Shown piece by piece: positions 24,641 through 37,270 of a DNA stretch of 64,000 nucleotides. Both the position numbers and the translations under genes were made by a program. Origin of the DNA: Saccopteryx bilineata (taxonomy: Eukaryota > Chordata > Mammalia > Chiroptera > Emballonuridae); assembly GCF_036850765.1 (NCBI RefSeq), contig NC_089496.1, positions 103,068,267-103,132,266 on the forward strand. The letters run 5' to 3'. The notes under the pieces are model-generated. The model had not been told where the DNA came from, ran no database searches, and saw only the letters and a list, made by a program, of their open reading frames with translations. How positions within the stretch are numbered: the first letter of the stretch is position 1; each line of letters begins with the position of its first letter.

Positions 24641-25414
24641 TGGGGAAACCCTCCGTGCTCACCACTTCCCAGGAAATGTAGACATTTGTTACTGGCCTGG
24701 GATGCTCAGAAGGGTCTGCACCTGACTCTCCCTTCCACCAGCAGCTTCTCCCCAGCCTGAAAGCCCACCATTCCCCCAGCGCAGCCCAGATGTCTCTTGT
24801 CCGCCAGGAGGAAGGGGGAGAAAAGACTAGACTCTGAACCTGGAAACTTTATCTTCCTCTTTAATAAAATCAGTGTGGTATGAAATGAATCGGTGTGAAA
24901 TAATCTGACAGCCTGTGTTGTTTTGGGAGGACATTGTGGAGGGGAGTTCAGGGCAGGGCCCAAGATGTGAACTGCAGAGAGCTACCTCCATATTGGCGGC
25001 AGGTGGCCAGGAGCGAAGGCAGGGGCTTGAGGCTGCCCTCCTGTTCCGTTCTAGGTTGATTCTGGTGGCGGGGAGTGTGGGCGTGGTCAGTGGGTCTTTG
25101 CCTTGTCGCCTACCGTAGGCAAAGGAGATGCTTGATCTATAAGGTGCGTTTAAAACATGTGAACTTATCGAATCTTCCATTGATTACTAACAAGGTCTTT
25201 AGCTGTTCATTCAGTACATCTTATCGAGCACCTGGATGCCAGGCTCTGTTCTGGGCACTGGGGATTCACTGAGCAGGAAAGGCACAGTCTTTCCCAGGAT
25301 GTTAAACTGCCTCTAACACAGGGGCCCAATTAGTGTACCAAGACCGAATGTGTCTCAAAAACACTTTTTCTTAATGATCTTAGAACATGATTAAACCTTT
25401 AGAACACGATTTCC

Positions 25415-25574
25415 AAATAAAATACAAGGTGCCTAGTTAAATTTTAATTTCAGATAAACAACAAATACTTGTTTACCCTAAGGATGTCCCAAAGATTGCA
25501 TGAAGCATACTTATACTAAATATTTGTTGTTTATCTGAAGTTCAAATGTAACTGGGTATCCCGTATTTTTATTT
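25415..25574. repeat. Palindromic old repeat (long imperfect inverted repeat)
   Basis: The left arm (about 25415-25468) and right arm (about 25517-25574) are imperfect reverse complements, with a shared core cagataaacaacaaata / tatttgttgtttatctg. The spacer is about 48 nt. The pattern resembles an ancient mammalian palindromic DNA element. Confidence 0.65.
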
Positions 25575-25689
25575 GCTAAATCTTGCAACCCTACTCCAGC
25601 AAAAAAGATACAAATCAATCTTGGATGTTAAGGATTAACTTTGGAGAAAGGCAACCAGTCACAACCTTGTTCCGGGCCTCTGTCCCTAT

Positions 25690-25815
25690 GTTATTTCATT
25701 TAGAACTCACCACCACTCCATGAAGTGAATTCAGTTATCATCCCCACTTTGCATATGAGGACATGGAAGCTCAGAGAGGTTAAGTGACTTGCCAAAGGTT
25801 GCCCAGCCTGGGCTC
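25690..25815 (+). mobile_element. MIR SINE fragment
   Basis: Clear MIR body: ttatcatccccactttgcat, gctcagagaggttaagtgac, then ttgccaaaggttgccc. Confidence 0.8.
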
Positions 25816-25879
25816 TTTTCATGGAATCCCAATGCAAGCTGATGATTACTTCTGCAGAGTTCTTATTTTCCTTGCTTGA

Positions 25880-26235
25880 CCTGGCTTCCCTCAACTCCTT
25901 CCCCTTTTTTATCCACAAACGTTCAAGGAGAGATTCACCCCCGTCAGATCAATGTCACTGCCATAATGAAAACCACCACCCAAGCCCATGAAGGACGAGG
26001 TCTGTCGATCCCTAATGAGAATGGTTCCGATTATGCAAAAAGCAACCTCATGGTTATTCTAATGTTACAAGTAAATATAAAACATTTAGAAATACTTGGC
26101 TTGGGCTGTTTTTTTCAACTACAGATGTCTGACTCCCTGCCAGTTTATTATTAAAAATGCTACGGTGGTTTGGGTACAAAGATTGCTGTAAAAATAAAAG
26201 CTGATGCACTCCCAACACTCGTTTTGACTTTGCGG
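25880..26235. promoter_or_regulatory. Candidate conserved non-coding element
   Basis: AT-rich, repeat-free block between a MIR and an L2, containing gagaatggttccgattatgc and cagtttattattaaaaatgc. The function is unknown and the call is based on composition only. Confidence 0.25.
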
Positions 26236-26379
26236 AAAAAGTTGGCAACGGTGAGGCTGGAGCAGATGGTGGCTAATGGCGGCTCTGCAGTGGGTACCTC
26301 GATATTCAGAGCTCAGTTATCACCCTGCTCACAAGCCCGCAGGTGCTTCCCCCTGCACCCCAAGTCCCCAATCGGCTCC

Positions 26380-26750
26380 CTTTCCCCTCACTTACTGGCG
26401 TCTCCCACTGTCCACGTGTTCACACTTGCCACGTCCTCCCCAGCTCTTGGTTTGGCTGGTGCCTCCTCCGCCTCCATCCTTCAGGCCATCTCCGACCTGC
26501 TTCCCCGAGGTGGGTGTCCCCTTTTCTGCCCCCGGTCACTCTCCATCACGCCACTCGGCTTATTCTCTTTATTTCCCTTATAACTCTCAGAAATGACCTG
26601 TTGACTCTTTCGTTCCCACCGGAAAGAAAACCTCCATGAAGACAGGGTTCCTGTGTGTTTTGTTTCTACCCTGTGTCCCCAGCACACACAGCAACGTGAA
26701 GCGCCCATGTAGCAGTTGCTCAATAAATGTTTGGCGAACAAACTAATGAA
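26380..26750 (+). mobile_element. L2 LINE 3'-end fragment
   Basis: It ends with the L2 signature aacctccatgaagacagggt, gtccccagcacacac and gctcaataaatgtttggcga. It is truncated and old. Confidence 0.75.
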
Positions 26751-27129
26751 TTTACCAGAACAGCTGATGTCTTACATGGCGTCGTGGCCTTGGGGTCCAT
26801 GGGCCGGAAGGAAAGTGGTAGCTTCTTCTATACACTTTCATCAACTCATGGGAACACTGGCACGTGGGGGTATCCTCTGTGAGCGACGGTTATGAGGCCA
26901 GCAGGAGTGTCCCAGATGGCGCGCCAACCTTAGCCATGGAAACCGCTTCGATGGGCTATAGCATTTGCCTATGTATGAAGGAGAAACATAAAAGAGAGAA
27001 ACGGTGGAGAGGGTTCAGATGCACCAACATACATAGTGTCACCCTACTAGTCTTCCTATTCCAGGGGCATGGGAGAGGAGCGCTCCCTGGAGGCTTGGTC
27101 CTTAGCTCGGCCTTCAAGGCTCTTCCCAC

Positions 27130-27485
27130 ATGCGCTTCAATCTTCCTGGATTCCCTCTCATGCCTCTCTACGCAGCCTGTGTGCCACAGGTCCCGAATTA
27201 TTTCTTGGCATGCTTTCTCACGCCTGCCTCTCTACTCTCTCTGTGCCCTTCCTCCATCTGTGCAGATCCAATCATTCAGGGTCTGGTTCAAAGATCATCC
27301 TCTGGTTGGACTCGGATCCCATCCATCCCTACCTGGTCATGAGCTCTCCCTCTCTGAACCCCCCAGGCATCTCTTTCTTTTCCTTATCCTGCTTGCTATC
27401 AAGCCTGACTTCAAGCTTCCGAAGGGCAGGAGCTGTGTCTCATTTTTCTGTCCTCCACCGCTCCTGGCACAGTCATTTTTGTGAT
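27130..27485 (+). mobile_element. L2 LINE 3'-end fragment
   Basis: Weak L2 pattern: ggtctggttcaaagatcatc, cgaagggcaggagctgtgtc and ctcctggcacagtcattttt. Highly diverged. Confidence 0.6.
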
Positions 27486-29030
27486 TAACGAGCTAATGAC
27501 ATTTCCCGGGCACGCGCAGCCTCAAGTCGTTAGCTGGGAGCCCTGATGGGGCAGCGCCAGGACGCTATGGCTGTTCAGAGGCTGTAACTGTACCTTCCTC
27601 TTTCGCAAGATGTGAGGGAGAGTGATGTGACTTATGGAGTGTCTACAGGACCCCACATGTCCAGATGAAAGGTCCAGAAAATAGGCTCAACTTTCCCTTT
27701 TCTATTCAGATGTTTTCCGTTTGGGTGGCCAAAAGCCTGGAACAGCTGAATTCCTGGGCGCGCTACAAACCTCTCCCATTCCCAACTTTCCCAAATGTTT
27801 TCTTCCAAAACTCTGTCCAAAAAAAAAAAAAAAAATCCCTGAAGAGGTTCAAGTGTTAACACCGAACACATGAGTCTGAGAACCAGCGATCTGAGTAGAA
27901 ACAAACCCCCTGTTTTTGCCAGGTGAATGCTGTCAAATATATGGACATGCAAACACAGGTATCTCAAGCGGGCTGTAAACAGAGCCTGCGTTTCACACGG
28001 GTCCGAATTCACCTTTAAAAGGATGGTAACTTGTTTTGGAGAATCTCACTCATATTTAGCCAAGGATCCTCCCTTTCTGCATGATCCAGGAGAACTGGAA
28101 ATGTTCTGGGAGCAATGTGGTTTTAAAATGAAGCCCAATACAAGCTTTTGATCTATATATGGGAGTATGCATGCATATGCAACCCCAGTGGATTGACAGG
28201 CTAAATTTAAACACTCCCCTTCACGTACAGAATCTGGATTTACGATCTTGCTTTGGGACACACACATCTTTTGAGTTTTCTACATACACAACACATGGAG
28301 AGGTGAAGTGGGAACCCTGTGATCTTTCTAAGGCTAACACCCAAGTGTGGCCTTGGCAGCTTTGGGGCCATTGTCATATTTTCAACAAGTGATTGCTGTT
28401 AGAGAGTGAACTAGTAAAAATGTTTCCCCGAACTCATTGTGAATTGCAACAGGAGGAAACACTCCATCACTGGAAAGTGACACTAATGTATTCTATTAGA
28501 TTTTCTTATCATGTTAAAGAGCATATTAAAAGGAAATGTTTGGAAAAGGGATGCCATAACGTGGTATGATGGATGGAGAATTCCTAATTTGGAAAAAATG
28601 TGCTAAGACAACATGATTGATGTGAGTGACCTACTTTATTTTATAAGAAAGTATGAGTTGCCTCGGGCTCATTGGTACACATATTTGGAAAAAGTTGTTT
28701 TTTTTCCACATTAAGTTTTTATTAACATTTTCAAAAGAGCAGAAACACCATAGAAGGATATAAGTTGCGACTTGTCAATGCAGATGTGTTTGTAGTCAGT
28801 CATTTGCTGCTTAGAAAAACGTATCTCCTTGCTGGAAGGGTTCCCGAATTAGGGGTTTCTTGCCAAGGGAACATCTGACAGGATAAATATGACACCCTTT
28901 TCACTGATAAAAAATGACAGGGAAGAGCGTGGTGGTGTTTTTTTTTTGTTTGTTTTTGTGTTTTTTTTACAGCAAAAATAGATCTTCTCCTTGAAGGTAG
29001 CAATCTCTTGAGAAAGATTAACATTTCATG

Positions 29031-29051
29031 CCCCCCCCCCCCCCCCCCCCC
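29031..29051. repeat. 21-nt poly-C tract
   Basis: A homopolymer of 21 cytosines bounded by G on the left and GCCACC on the right. It is unusual in length, and sequencing or assembly length error is possible. Confidence 0.9.
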
Positions 29052-29279
29052 GCCACCTTCTGGCTGCAGAGAGGAAATGAGAGCGGCCAAGTTAACTATT
29101 CTGTTTCTATCGGGAGACGTTGTAGCCGGAAGCCAAGCTCCCATCCAAGGAGGCTGCAGAGTCTGAAAGTCAGGCACTCTTGGGTTTATCCCAGGAAGCA
29201 GAAGAAACGGCAGAGGCTGCAACAGAGGGTAGGTGACTCACAAAACACTCTGTCACCATTAGAATGATGTTGCCACTGA

Positions 29280-29930
29280 GTTTAAGAACTTAAGAAATGC
29301 CTATCATGGTGTTTACGGAGGAAAGTAAGATATGAAAAAGAAATGCGCATAAGCTTTCCGAGGGCAATTTGTCAATGTGTCCCCCAGAGCCTTAGATTTC
29401 TGCATGCCTTTGGACCCAGAAATTCTACTTCTGGAAATGTCTCCTAAAGAAATAACCATGAGTGTTTGCAAAGATTTAGGTAGTAAGATGTTCGCTCTGG
29501 ATTTATAATATTAAACAGTTTACTTAACCTGCATGTCTGAAGTTAGGGATTGCTTAAGTAAATTCACACATTTAATACAGTTGTTAGAATGATAATGTAA
29601 AATTGTAATGTGAAAAAGATTTATAGGTTATTAAGTAGGAAAAGTGAATTAGAAAACATTATGCATATTATGATGCTATTTTAGAAGCTAGATATACATA
29701 TGGTCTACATCAGTAGCTATTGTTATATATAATGATACTCTTTGAAAGTACTTATAAGTATCATATATACTATATATATATTTTTTTCAAAATGTTAAGA
29801 ATGACTATTTCTAAAGAGTAGATTTTACAAATACTGTGTTTCCTTTTGTATGTTTTCATTTTCTACAGTAGACACACTTTACTCCGGTAATAAGTAAAGC
29901 AGTTATTAAATAGAAAATCTGAGAGACTCA
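29280..29930 (+). mobile_element. Old L1 3'-region fragment
   Basis: It contains gacccagaaattctacttct and cctaaagaaataaccatgag, typical of the distal ORF2 and 3' part of mammalian L1, heavily diverged and AT-rich. No intact frame remains. Confidence 0.6.
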
Positions 29931-29989
29931 ACTAGTTATTTAATATAAACAATAAGGAGGTTCCCAAAGGTTCCCAGATGCAAACTAGT

Positions 29990-31140
29990 TTTCTCATCTC
30001 ATAGTGATAACAAATTGAAAATCAAAATGAAAAATTATTCTATTCGCTAGAGCAAAAACAAAGCATAAATCACTCACAAAACTGAAAACACAATGACTAA
30101 TTCATTAAAGAAACATCCAAGACCTGTTTAGAAGCAAATATTGCAGGATATCAAAGAAAATCTAAACAAAGTCACTTCTTGCATTTCTTTTTGGGATGAC
30201 TACGTATTATGATTTAGATTTCGATTCTCCTCCAAATCAGTTTATATGTTTTATGCAAACCCAATACACTTTCTGATTTAAAGAACTGGCAAGTTGATTC
30301 TAAACATTATCCCCCAAAAATGGGATACATGAGAAATGGCAAATTTTATGAAACAAGAAAAACAAGAGGGTATGCATTGCTCTCTTGGCTTTTAAAAGAT
30401 ATTACAGAGTCAGAGGAATTAATCATTGTGATAATGTTGTAGGAATATCAGATAGATTAACAAATTAGAATGTAAAATAGAATGAAATCAGTTAATGAGG
30501 AATAAGTTGTATTTATGGGGACCTGGCATGTGATAAAGATTATACTTCTCATTAGTAAAAAAAAGGCTAGATTGTTTCATAAACAGTGTTGGAATAATTA
30601 GATATTCATTCAGAGGGGAGAAAAGTGAATTTCTACCTCGAATTGCACTCACAGAAAAAAATTTCAAATGTATTAAAGATGCACACATTTTAAGAATTAT
30701 AGAAGTTGCAGAAGAACCTAAATATGAATAGTTTTATAATCTTGAGAAAGAGACCTCTCTTGAGAGGAGATAAACCTCAGAATCCATAAATCTAAACAGA
30801 AGACAAACTAGAGAAAGATGTAACTTTTATGATAAGCAGTGGATTAAGTGCTTTACTATATAAAGTACTATTTTAAGATAAGAAAAAGGCCATCATTCCA
30901 ATAGAAAAAATTGGGAAGATACAAACAGGTTTTACACAGAAGAAATACAAATAGCCATGAAACATACTAAAAAAAAAGGTGCTCAGTAATAGTTTAAAAT
31001 TACATTTTAAAAGATTATTTTCATACATCACTATCAAAATTTTAAAAAGGAATGATAATAGTCAGTGGATTGAGGATGTAAAGAAATATTTTTGAGCCGG
31101 TTATTTCATTTCCAGGAATTTACCCTGTGGAAATAGTCCC
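29990..31140 (+). mobile_element. Old L1 ORF2-derived fragment
   Basis: AT-rich sequence with the pattern of L1 ORF2 C-terminal DNA (e.g. aagatacaaacaggttttac, agaaatacaaatagccatga near 30943). A 160-bp part (30651-30810) recurs at 33052-33207. Confidence 0.55.
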
Positions 31141-31295
31141 AGAACGTCCCAGTGGATGCTGGAATACTATGCCATTGGCTGAAGGAGGAGGCGGACCGAT
31201 ACACTGACAGAGGACAAGTCCAAGAGACAGCGAGTCTGTGATCCCGACTTCTGCTCGAGAAGCCCGCGCAGCTATTCGTATGTCGCAAAGAATTT

Positions 31296-31297
<2 letters not shown>

Positions 31298-31330
<33 letters not shown>

Positions 31331-31693
31331 TTTTGTATTTTTCCGAAACTGGAAACGGGGAGGCAGGCAGACAGACTCCCGCATGCGTCTGACTGGGATC
31401 CACCCGGCACACCCACCAGGGGCGACGCTCTGCCCATCTGGGGCGTCGCTCTGTTGCGACCAGAGCCACTCTAGCGCCTGAGGCAGAGGCCACAGAGCCA
31501 TCCTCAGCACCCGGGCAAACTTTGCTCCAGTGGAGCCTTGGCTGCGGGAGGGGAAGAGAGAGACAGAGAGGAAGGAGAGGGGGAGGGGTGGAGAAGCAGA
31601 TGGGCGCTTCTCCTGTGTGCCCTGGCTGGGAATCGAACCCGGGACTTCCGCACGCCAGGCTGACGCTCTACCACTGAGCCAACTGGCCAGGGC
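31298..31693 (-). mobile_element. Rhin-1-like SINE with (TTTA)n tail
   Basis: A full-length reverse copy. The target duplication tcgcaaagaattttt / tgcgaagaattttt occurs at 31283-31297 and 31694-31707. The tail has expanded into a (TTTA)n microsatellite (about 31297-31333). Confidence 0.94.
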
Positions 31694-31829
31694 TGCGAAG
31701 AATTTTTGCAGCAGACTGTCAGTGGTGGTAGGCACCTTCCCTGACCTTTCCCTCTTCTGTCACATTTATGTCTTTCGTGATCATGTGTGACTTTTATAGT
31801 AAAACATAATGCATTTCTGATAGATGTGC

Positions 31830-31920
31830 TTATAGAAGTGAGGTGACTTGCTCAAGGTTGAGAGCACATGAGGACCAGAGAGGCTCTGGGTCTCCTGGTG
31901 CCGAGGATCCTGCTGCCCCT
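31830..31920 (+). mobile_element. MIR-like fragment
   Basis: gaggtgacttgctcaaggtt then cacatgaggaccagagag resembles a MIR 3' half. Short and diverged. Confidence 0.5.
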
Positions 31921-32469
31921 AAAGAGCCCCTCCTTTAAAGGAACCCATAAGCACCCTGAAAGTGCCACTTGCTGCCACCTGTCAGGTTGTGACCACCCCA
32001 CCCACAGGCATTCTTAGCTGGGAGGGGCTCACATCCAAGGCCTTGATTTAATGGGTTTCAGGGCGGGGCCTGAACCCTGCATTGCTGATGGGGACTTCCC
32101 AGCCCCATCCATGGGCTGCTAGCCAACACCTGTGACAGCTTGCCCGCTTGCCTGCCTTATGAGGGAAATCTCTGGAGGGAATCCACTCCCCGCCACCCCC
32201 CAGTCCATGGAAGCAAGTTTCCCTTGCTGGAGATTGGCCTTGATTGGCATTTACTGCATGGTCAGGATGACCTCGGACCCCTGGCTCCTGACTCAGTGTC
32301 TCGCATGCCAGGCCTCCACCAGTAGCTTTTGCTTTTTGGCAGCTAAGACTGGTTGGGCTGATGATTCTCTGGGGGCCCCTGGGAAGGGCAAAGACCCGAG
32401 CATTCTCAGAGGGTATCGTCCTGCCTGGGAAAACCTTCTAATCCCCAACGCCTTGGTCAGTCAGCCCTA

Positions 32470-32570
32470 TGTTTGACTGGTTCACACTGTGCTCCCACAG
32501 TCTAGCTAAGTGCCTGGCACATAGTAGGTGCTCAGTAAAAGTTTGCCAAGTTAGTGGATTGGCTGTGAGG
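32470..32570 (+). mobile_element. L2 LINE tail fragment
   Basis: The short piece agtgcctggcacatagtagg followed by tgctcagtaaaagtttgcc is the L2 3' end. Confidence 0.75.
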
Positions 32571-33051
32571 ACCCAGGGGTTATCTCTGGTCCTTCTAGAC
32601 CTCATTCTGACCTGGAGCTATCCCTGTCCCCACCTCTGAGACTCATTTTTCCCACTAACAATGTGGATTAGTCTCTAGGACCCGAAGCCACCAAGCCTGT
32701 CAAGGGGCTCTGCCAGCCTTGTTCTCACACACAAAGGAGCTGGAGGGGACAGGGGCCAGCTTCACCGAAGAGATTTAGAACCCGAGGCTGCAGAGAAGTG
32801 GAGGGGGCTCTCCCTACTTCTGTTCTCAGGCCCCTTTCTAGCAGCTTTACCAACTTCCAAGTCCCCAAGAATGGACTCTGCTACTTGTATGTAGCAACCT
32901 CTTAAGAATGTTTAATCTTTCATGGAGCCCCCTGGCCACCTGAGGCCAGGGACCTTGCTGTCCTGCTTCTCTGTCCCAGCATGTGGCAGGCGTACGCGAA
33001 CAAATGTGGTCTCCTTTGGAACAACTCGCCACGAGAAAAATCAGAAGTTTC

Positions 33052-33207
33052 ACAGAAAACATTTTCAAATGTATTGAAGATGCACACATTTTAAGAATTA
33101 TAGATGTTGCAAAAGAACCTAAAGATAGTTTCATAATCTTGAGAAAGAGATCTCGCTTGAGTACAGATAAACCTCAGAATCCATAAATCTAAACAGAAGA
33201 CAAGCTA
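33052..33207 (+). repeat. Second copy of the segment at 30651-30810
   Basis: About 156 bp match 30651-30810 at roughly nine in ten positions by eye, including the shared end caacctcag-type/aatccataaatctaaacaga. No L1 3' end or poly-A follows, so this looks like a duplication rather than a separate retrotransposition. Confidence 0.7.
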
Positions 33208-33769
33208 TTTCTAAAAAGAAAAAAGTTTCTATTTCTAAAGAAGAAGTTGCAGTTTGGTAATGATATTCTGGGACGTACAGTCCCTCCATTTGAGACCTGG
33301 AAGCAGCAAAGACTTGCCCAAGGTCGCAGAGAGAGAGAGAATGGATGAGGTTCGGCCAGGGTACACAAGTTGGTTTTCAGAGGTCAGCCAAAGCGATGGC
33401 CAGCTCACTGGGCTTGGTTTGGGAACCAGAGGGACCCTGTTGGGAGCCACCCATCTCATCCCAGAACCCCCACATTGGCTCCAGCCAAAGCTCAATTACT
33501 GCTGGGAGAGGCATGATGCTCTCATAATGAAATCATATCTATTGCAAAGGTCCCGGGGCTACTTAACCATGAAATAATTACATGTGCCTCAGAACTGGGA
33601 GATCAAGGATTTCTATCCAACATCCCATGATGCTCTTAAAAAAAAGGTTTCACTATAAACTGCAGGTGGGGTGGGGAGAGGCAAGATTTCTGAGCCAGGA
33701 CACCGTGTTTTAATTCCACCTTTTATGTTTTGGCATCATCTCATCTATGTGTATATATCTCTCTCTATA

Positions 33770-34780
33770 GGCGTTAAAACAACATTAAAGGATATTAAAG
33801 GAATAACAATTGTTATCCATTCTCATACTGCTAGAGCTCAACCATACCCACATGCATGTGTCTCCTTGTTTAATTACACAAGCAATACATAAATGCACTC
33901 TCATTGTCAGAAATAAACATTGTGGCCAGTTAAAGTACAAGCCCTACAACATCTCTATGAGTTCTCCTCCCCTGTCCGGAAGTAATGTATCTTTCCAGAA
34001 TTTTTCTCTGGTTGAGATCTAAGTATTCACATATAACTATGAATAGGTTTGTGAATAAAACGCACAAACAAGTAGTGTTTACTTGAAATATTAATGGGAT
34101 CATACTATATATTGTTCTGGGACTTGCTTTTTTCTCCTTTTAACAGGTCTTAAAGATCTTTCCATGATACTACATACAGATAGCTACTCCTATTTTTTAT
34201 TTTATTTATTTATTTATTTATTTACAAAGACAGAGAGACGGAGTCAGAGAGAGGGACAGACAGGGACAGACAGATAGGAAGGGAGAGAGATGAAAAGCAT
34301 CAATTCTTTGTTGCAGCTCCTTAGTTGTTCATTGACTGCTTTCTCAAATATGCCTTGACCGGGGGGCTACAGCAGAGCTAGTGACTCCTTGCTCAAACCA
34401 GCAACCTTTGGGCTCAAGCCAGCAACCATGCGGTCATGTCTATGATCCCATGCTCAAGCCAGTGACCCCTCGCTCAAGCCGGATGAGCCTGCACTCAAGC
34501 CTGTGACCTAGGGGTTCAAACCTGGGTCCTCTGGGTCCCAGTCCAATGCTCTATCCACTGCGCCACTGCCTGATCAGGCACTGCCTCTCTTTTTTTAAAT
34601 AGCTATACAGCTTTCCAAAGTCTGGAAGCATCAGAATTTTTTTTGTATTAGTCTCCCATTAAGGGACGCTTAGATCATTGCCAATTTTTCAATATTACAA
34701 TTGGTGAAGAGATGCATATAGCATAAGCTTTCTGTCTTTCTCAGGTAGCTGATGAGTCTCTTTATTTATGTCAACAGACA
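33770..34780 (+). mobile_element. Old L1-like 3' fragment split by a SINE
   Basis: Patterns such as aatgggatcatactatatat and catgatactacatacagata on the left of the SINE, and ccattaagggacgcttagat on the right, are those of ancient L1 3' ends. The orientation call is tentative. Confidence 0.5.
34195..34580 (-). mobile_element. tRNA SINE with internal 'gctcaagccagcaacc' repeats
   Basis: Same family as 16098-16506: the head at the right ends tgatcaggca, internal roughly 20-bp repeats, and a (TTTA)n tail at the left. It is inserted into an old L1 3' fragment whose sequence continues on both sides. Confidence 0.85.
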
Positions 34781-34905
34781 TCCCACTGGGGAATGTCAGC
34801 TCCGTGAGGGTGGAGATTTTGTCTGTTTTCTTCACTGCCATATGCCAGGACAGTGCCTGCTCAGCAGACGTGTACAGTAAATATCTGTCAAATGACTACT
34901 TGATT
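34775..34905 (+). mobile_element. L2 LINE tail fragment
   Basis: Sequence of the form gtcagctccgtgagggtgga, tttgtctgttttcttcactg and acagtaaatatctgtcaaat matches an L2 3' end adjoining the old L1 piece. Confidence 0.7.
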
Positions 34906-35349
34906 AACAAGGGGAGAACATAGCTGAAAATCATTTAAACAATTAATGCTTTGCTAATGCCTGCACTTTATAAAGGAGTTTTTAGTTTTTATATCATAAT
35001 CACTTCTCTTCTCAGAACAATTGTGTGAAGTTATTAGATCCTGCATTGTTATTCCCCTAGATTTACTGATGAGAACAGCATCAGGAGGCAAAAAAACAGG
35101 AGATTTTATGTTTGGGCACATTAAATGATAGTTATCTAGTTTCCCAAGGCAAGGACCATAATTCACTACATCTTTAACCCTGTTAATTGTAGGTCACTTG
35201 CAAAGTTCCTTAAAATGGTAAACACACCATACTGGTTGAATGAATAAATGATCCCTAAATACTGTCAGTATGTGACTTTAAGTGACCCTCTCTGCACCTG
35301 GGGGCACAGGGCCTCCTAACGCACTCTGCTTTCGAGATAGCAACTAAAC

Positions 35350-35744
35350 CAGGGGTCCCCAAACTACGGCCTGCGGGCCACATGCGGCCCCCTGAGGCCA
35401 TTTATCCGGCCCCCGCCCAACACTTCCGGAAGGGGCACCTCTTTCATTGGTGGTCAGTGAGAGGAGCACATTGACCATCTCATTAGCCAAAAGCAGGTCC
35501 ATTGTTCCCATTGAAATACTGGTCAGTTTGTTGATTTAAATTTACTTGTTCTTTATTTTAAATATTGTATTTGTTCCTGTTTTTTTTTGTTTGTTTGTTT
35601 GTTTTTGGTTGTTTTTTTTTCCTTTAAAATAAGATATGTGCAGTGTGCATAGGGATTTGTTCATAGTTTTTTTTATAGTCCGGCCCTCCAACGGTCTGAG
35701 GGACAGTGAACTGGCCCCCTGTGTAAAAAGTTTGGGGACCCCTG
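35350..35744. mobile_element. Non-autonomous hAT DNA transposon, copy A
   Basis: Terminal inverted repeats begin caggggtccccaaact and end agtttggggacccctg. They are flanked by a perfect 8-bp target duplication, aactaaac (35342-35349 and 35745-35752), which is the hAT hallmark. No transposase is encoded. The internal sequence matches the copy at 36957 in the same order, with extra T-rich and 'cattgaccatctcattagc' segments. Confidence 0.93.
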
Positions 35745-36269
35745 AACTAAACTGTCCCGAGCCAACTTCACCGTCTGGTTCCTGGTGTTGGGAAAAGCCT
35801 TTTCCTCCTTCCCCAGGGGTGGGGGTTACGCTTTTCCCTCTCTCCCTACTGGGTCGAAGCCACCTGTGACAATCCTTCTCCTAGGTTTATATACCTTCTA
35901 CACTTTCTTCCCTTTTCTCTTTGGAATTGAAATTCTTGCCCACTTCTATTCCCTTCAAATAATGTGAAAGTCAGAAGCAAACAGCCAACCCCAGTCATGA
36001 CTGAGAAGTCAAACTGCAGTGCTCTGACAGCAGAGAAAAGGGAGGACATGCATTTTGAAGGAGAAGTAGACCCAGGACCATTGCCTTTGGTAGGTCATTG
36101 CCTCAGAGCCCCATAGGGTCTCTCTCCACAGGTCTTAATCAAATTCCGAATCCCATCAACTGTCTTTGCTTCTAAACGTGTTTTTCTTTGCCAATAAGGG
36201 CTCACTCAATTTTCCTCTTTTATCTAATAACAACCTTTATCAGAACACCTGTAAGATATTATTGCACTT

Positions 36270-36649
36270 CCCTGGCCGGTTGGCTCAGTGGTAGAGTGTC
36301 GGCCTGGCATGTGGAAATCCCAGGTTCAATTCCTGGTCAGGGCACACAGGAGAAGCACCTATCTGCTTCTTCACTCTTCCCCTTCTCCTTTCTCTCTGTC
36401 TCTTTCTTCCCCTCCCACAGCCAAGGCTCCATTGGAGCAAAGTTGGCCCGGGCGCTGAGGACAGCTCCATGGCCTCTGCCTCAGGTGCTAGAATGGCTCT
36501 GGTTGCAGCAGAGCAATGAACCAGATGGACAGAGTATCACCCCCTGGTGGGCATGCCAGGTGGATCCCGTTTGGGCTCATGCCAGAGTCTGTCTCTCTGC
36601 CTCCCTGCTTCTCACTTCAGAAAAATAAATAAAAAATTAAAATATATAT
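36270..36649 (+). mobile_element. Rhin-1-like SINE
   Basis: A complete copy with an A/T-rich tail. A perfect 14-bp target duplication, atattattgcactt, is at 36256-36269 and 36650-36663. Confidence 0.95.
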
Positions 36650-36956
36650 ATATTATTGCACTTATATAATTACAAAGTGGTCTTCTAAACAGTAAACTGT
36701 GAGGAGGGGAAATATTATGAGATTTTTTTTTTTTTTCATTTTCAAATCTCAAATGCCAACATAGTGTCTGGTACTTTGGGCTGGGGGGAGAGAATAAGAT
36801 TTAGCTCTCTCTCCATTTTTTCCAATGGCACACAACCACTCCAATTTGATACACTTTGTTCCTACCAAGCTTAGAATTTTGTATCTTATGACTAGGCATT
36901 TAATAGATTTTTTGAGGGGGAGGGGCAAAATCTGGAACCTTGACCACCATCTAAAA

Positions 36957-37270
36957 CAGGGGTCCCCAAACTACAGCCCGCGGGCCACATGCGGCCCCCT
37001 GAGGCCATTTATCCAGCCCCGCCACACACCCGGAAGGGGCACCTCTTTCATTGGTGGTCAGTGAGAGGAGCATAGTTCCCATTGAAATACTGGTCAGTTT
37101 GTTGATTTAAGTTTACTTGTTCTCTATTTTAAATATTGTATTCGTTCCCATTTTGTTTTTTTACTTTAAAATAAGATATGTGTAGTGTGTATAGGGATTT
37201 GTTCATAGTTTTTTTATAGTCTGGCCCTCCAACAGTCTGAGGGACAGTGAACAAAGTTTGGGGACCCCTG
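36957..37270. mobile_element. Non-autonomous hAT DNA transposon, copy B
   Basis: Same family and orientation as copy A, 1.2 kb away. The 8-bp duplication atctaaaa is at 36949-36956 and 37271-37278. The inverted termini are intact. It lacks two internal segments present in copy A. Confidence 0.93.

Larger units (their letters stand above)
26750..29279. other. Non-coding stretch without a gene
   Basis: An L2 fragment, the 21-nt poly-C tract and single-copy AT-rich sequence (28390-28690 may be constrained). No gene is recognised. Confidence 0.45.
31708..33769. other. Non-coding stretch without a gene
   Basis: MIR and L2 pieces, the duplicated segment at 33052-33207, and single-copy sequence. 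No gene is recognised. Confidence 0.45.
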
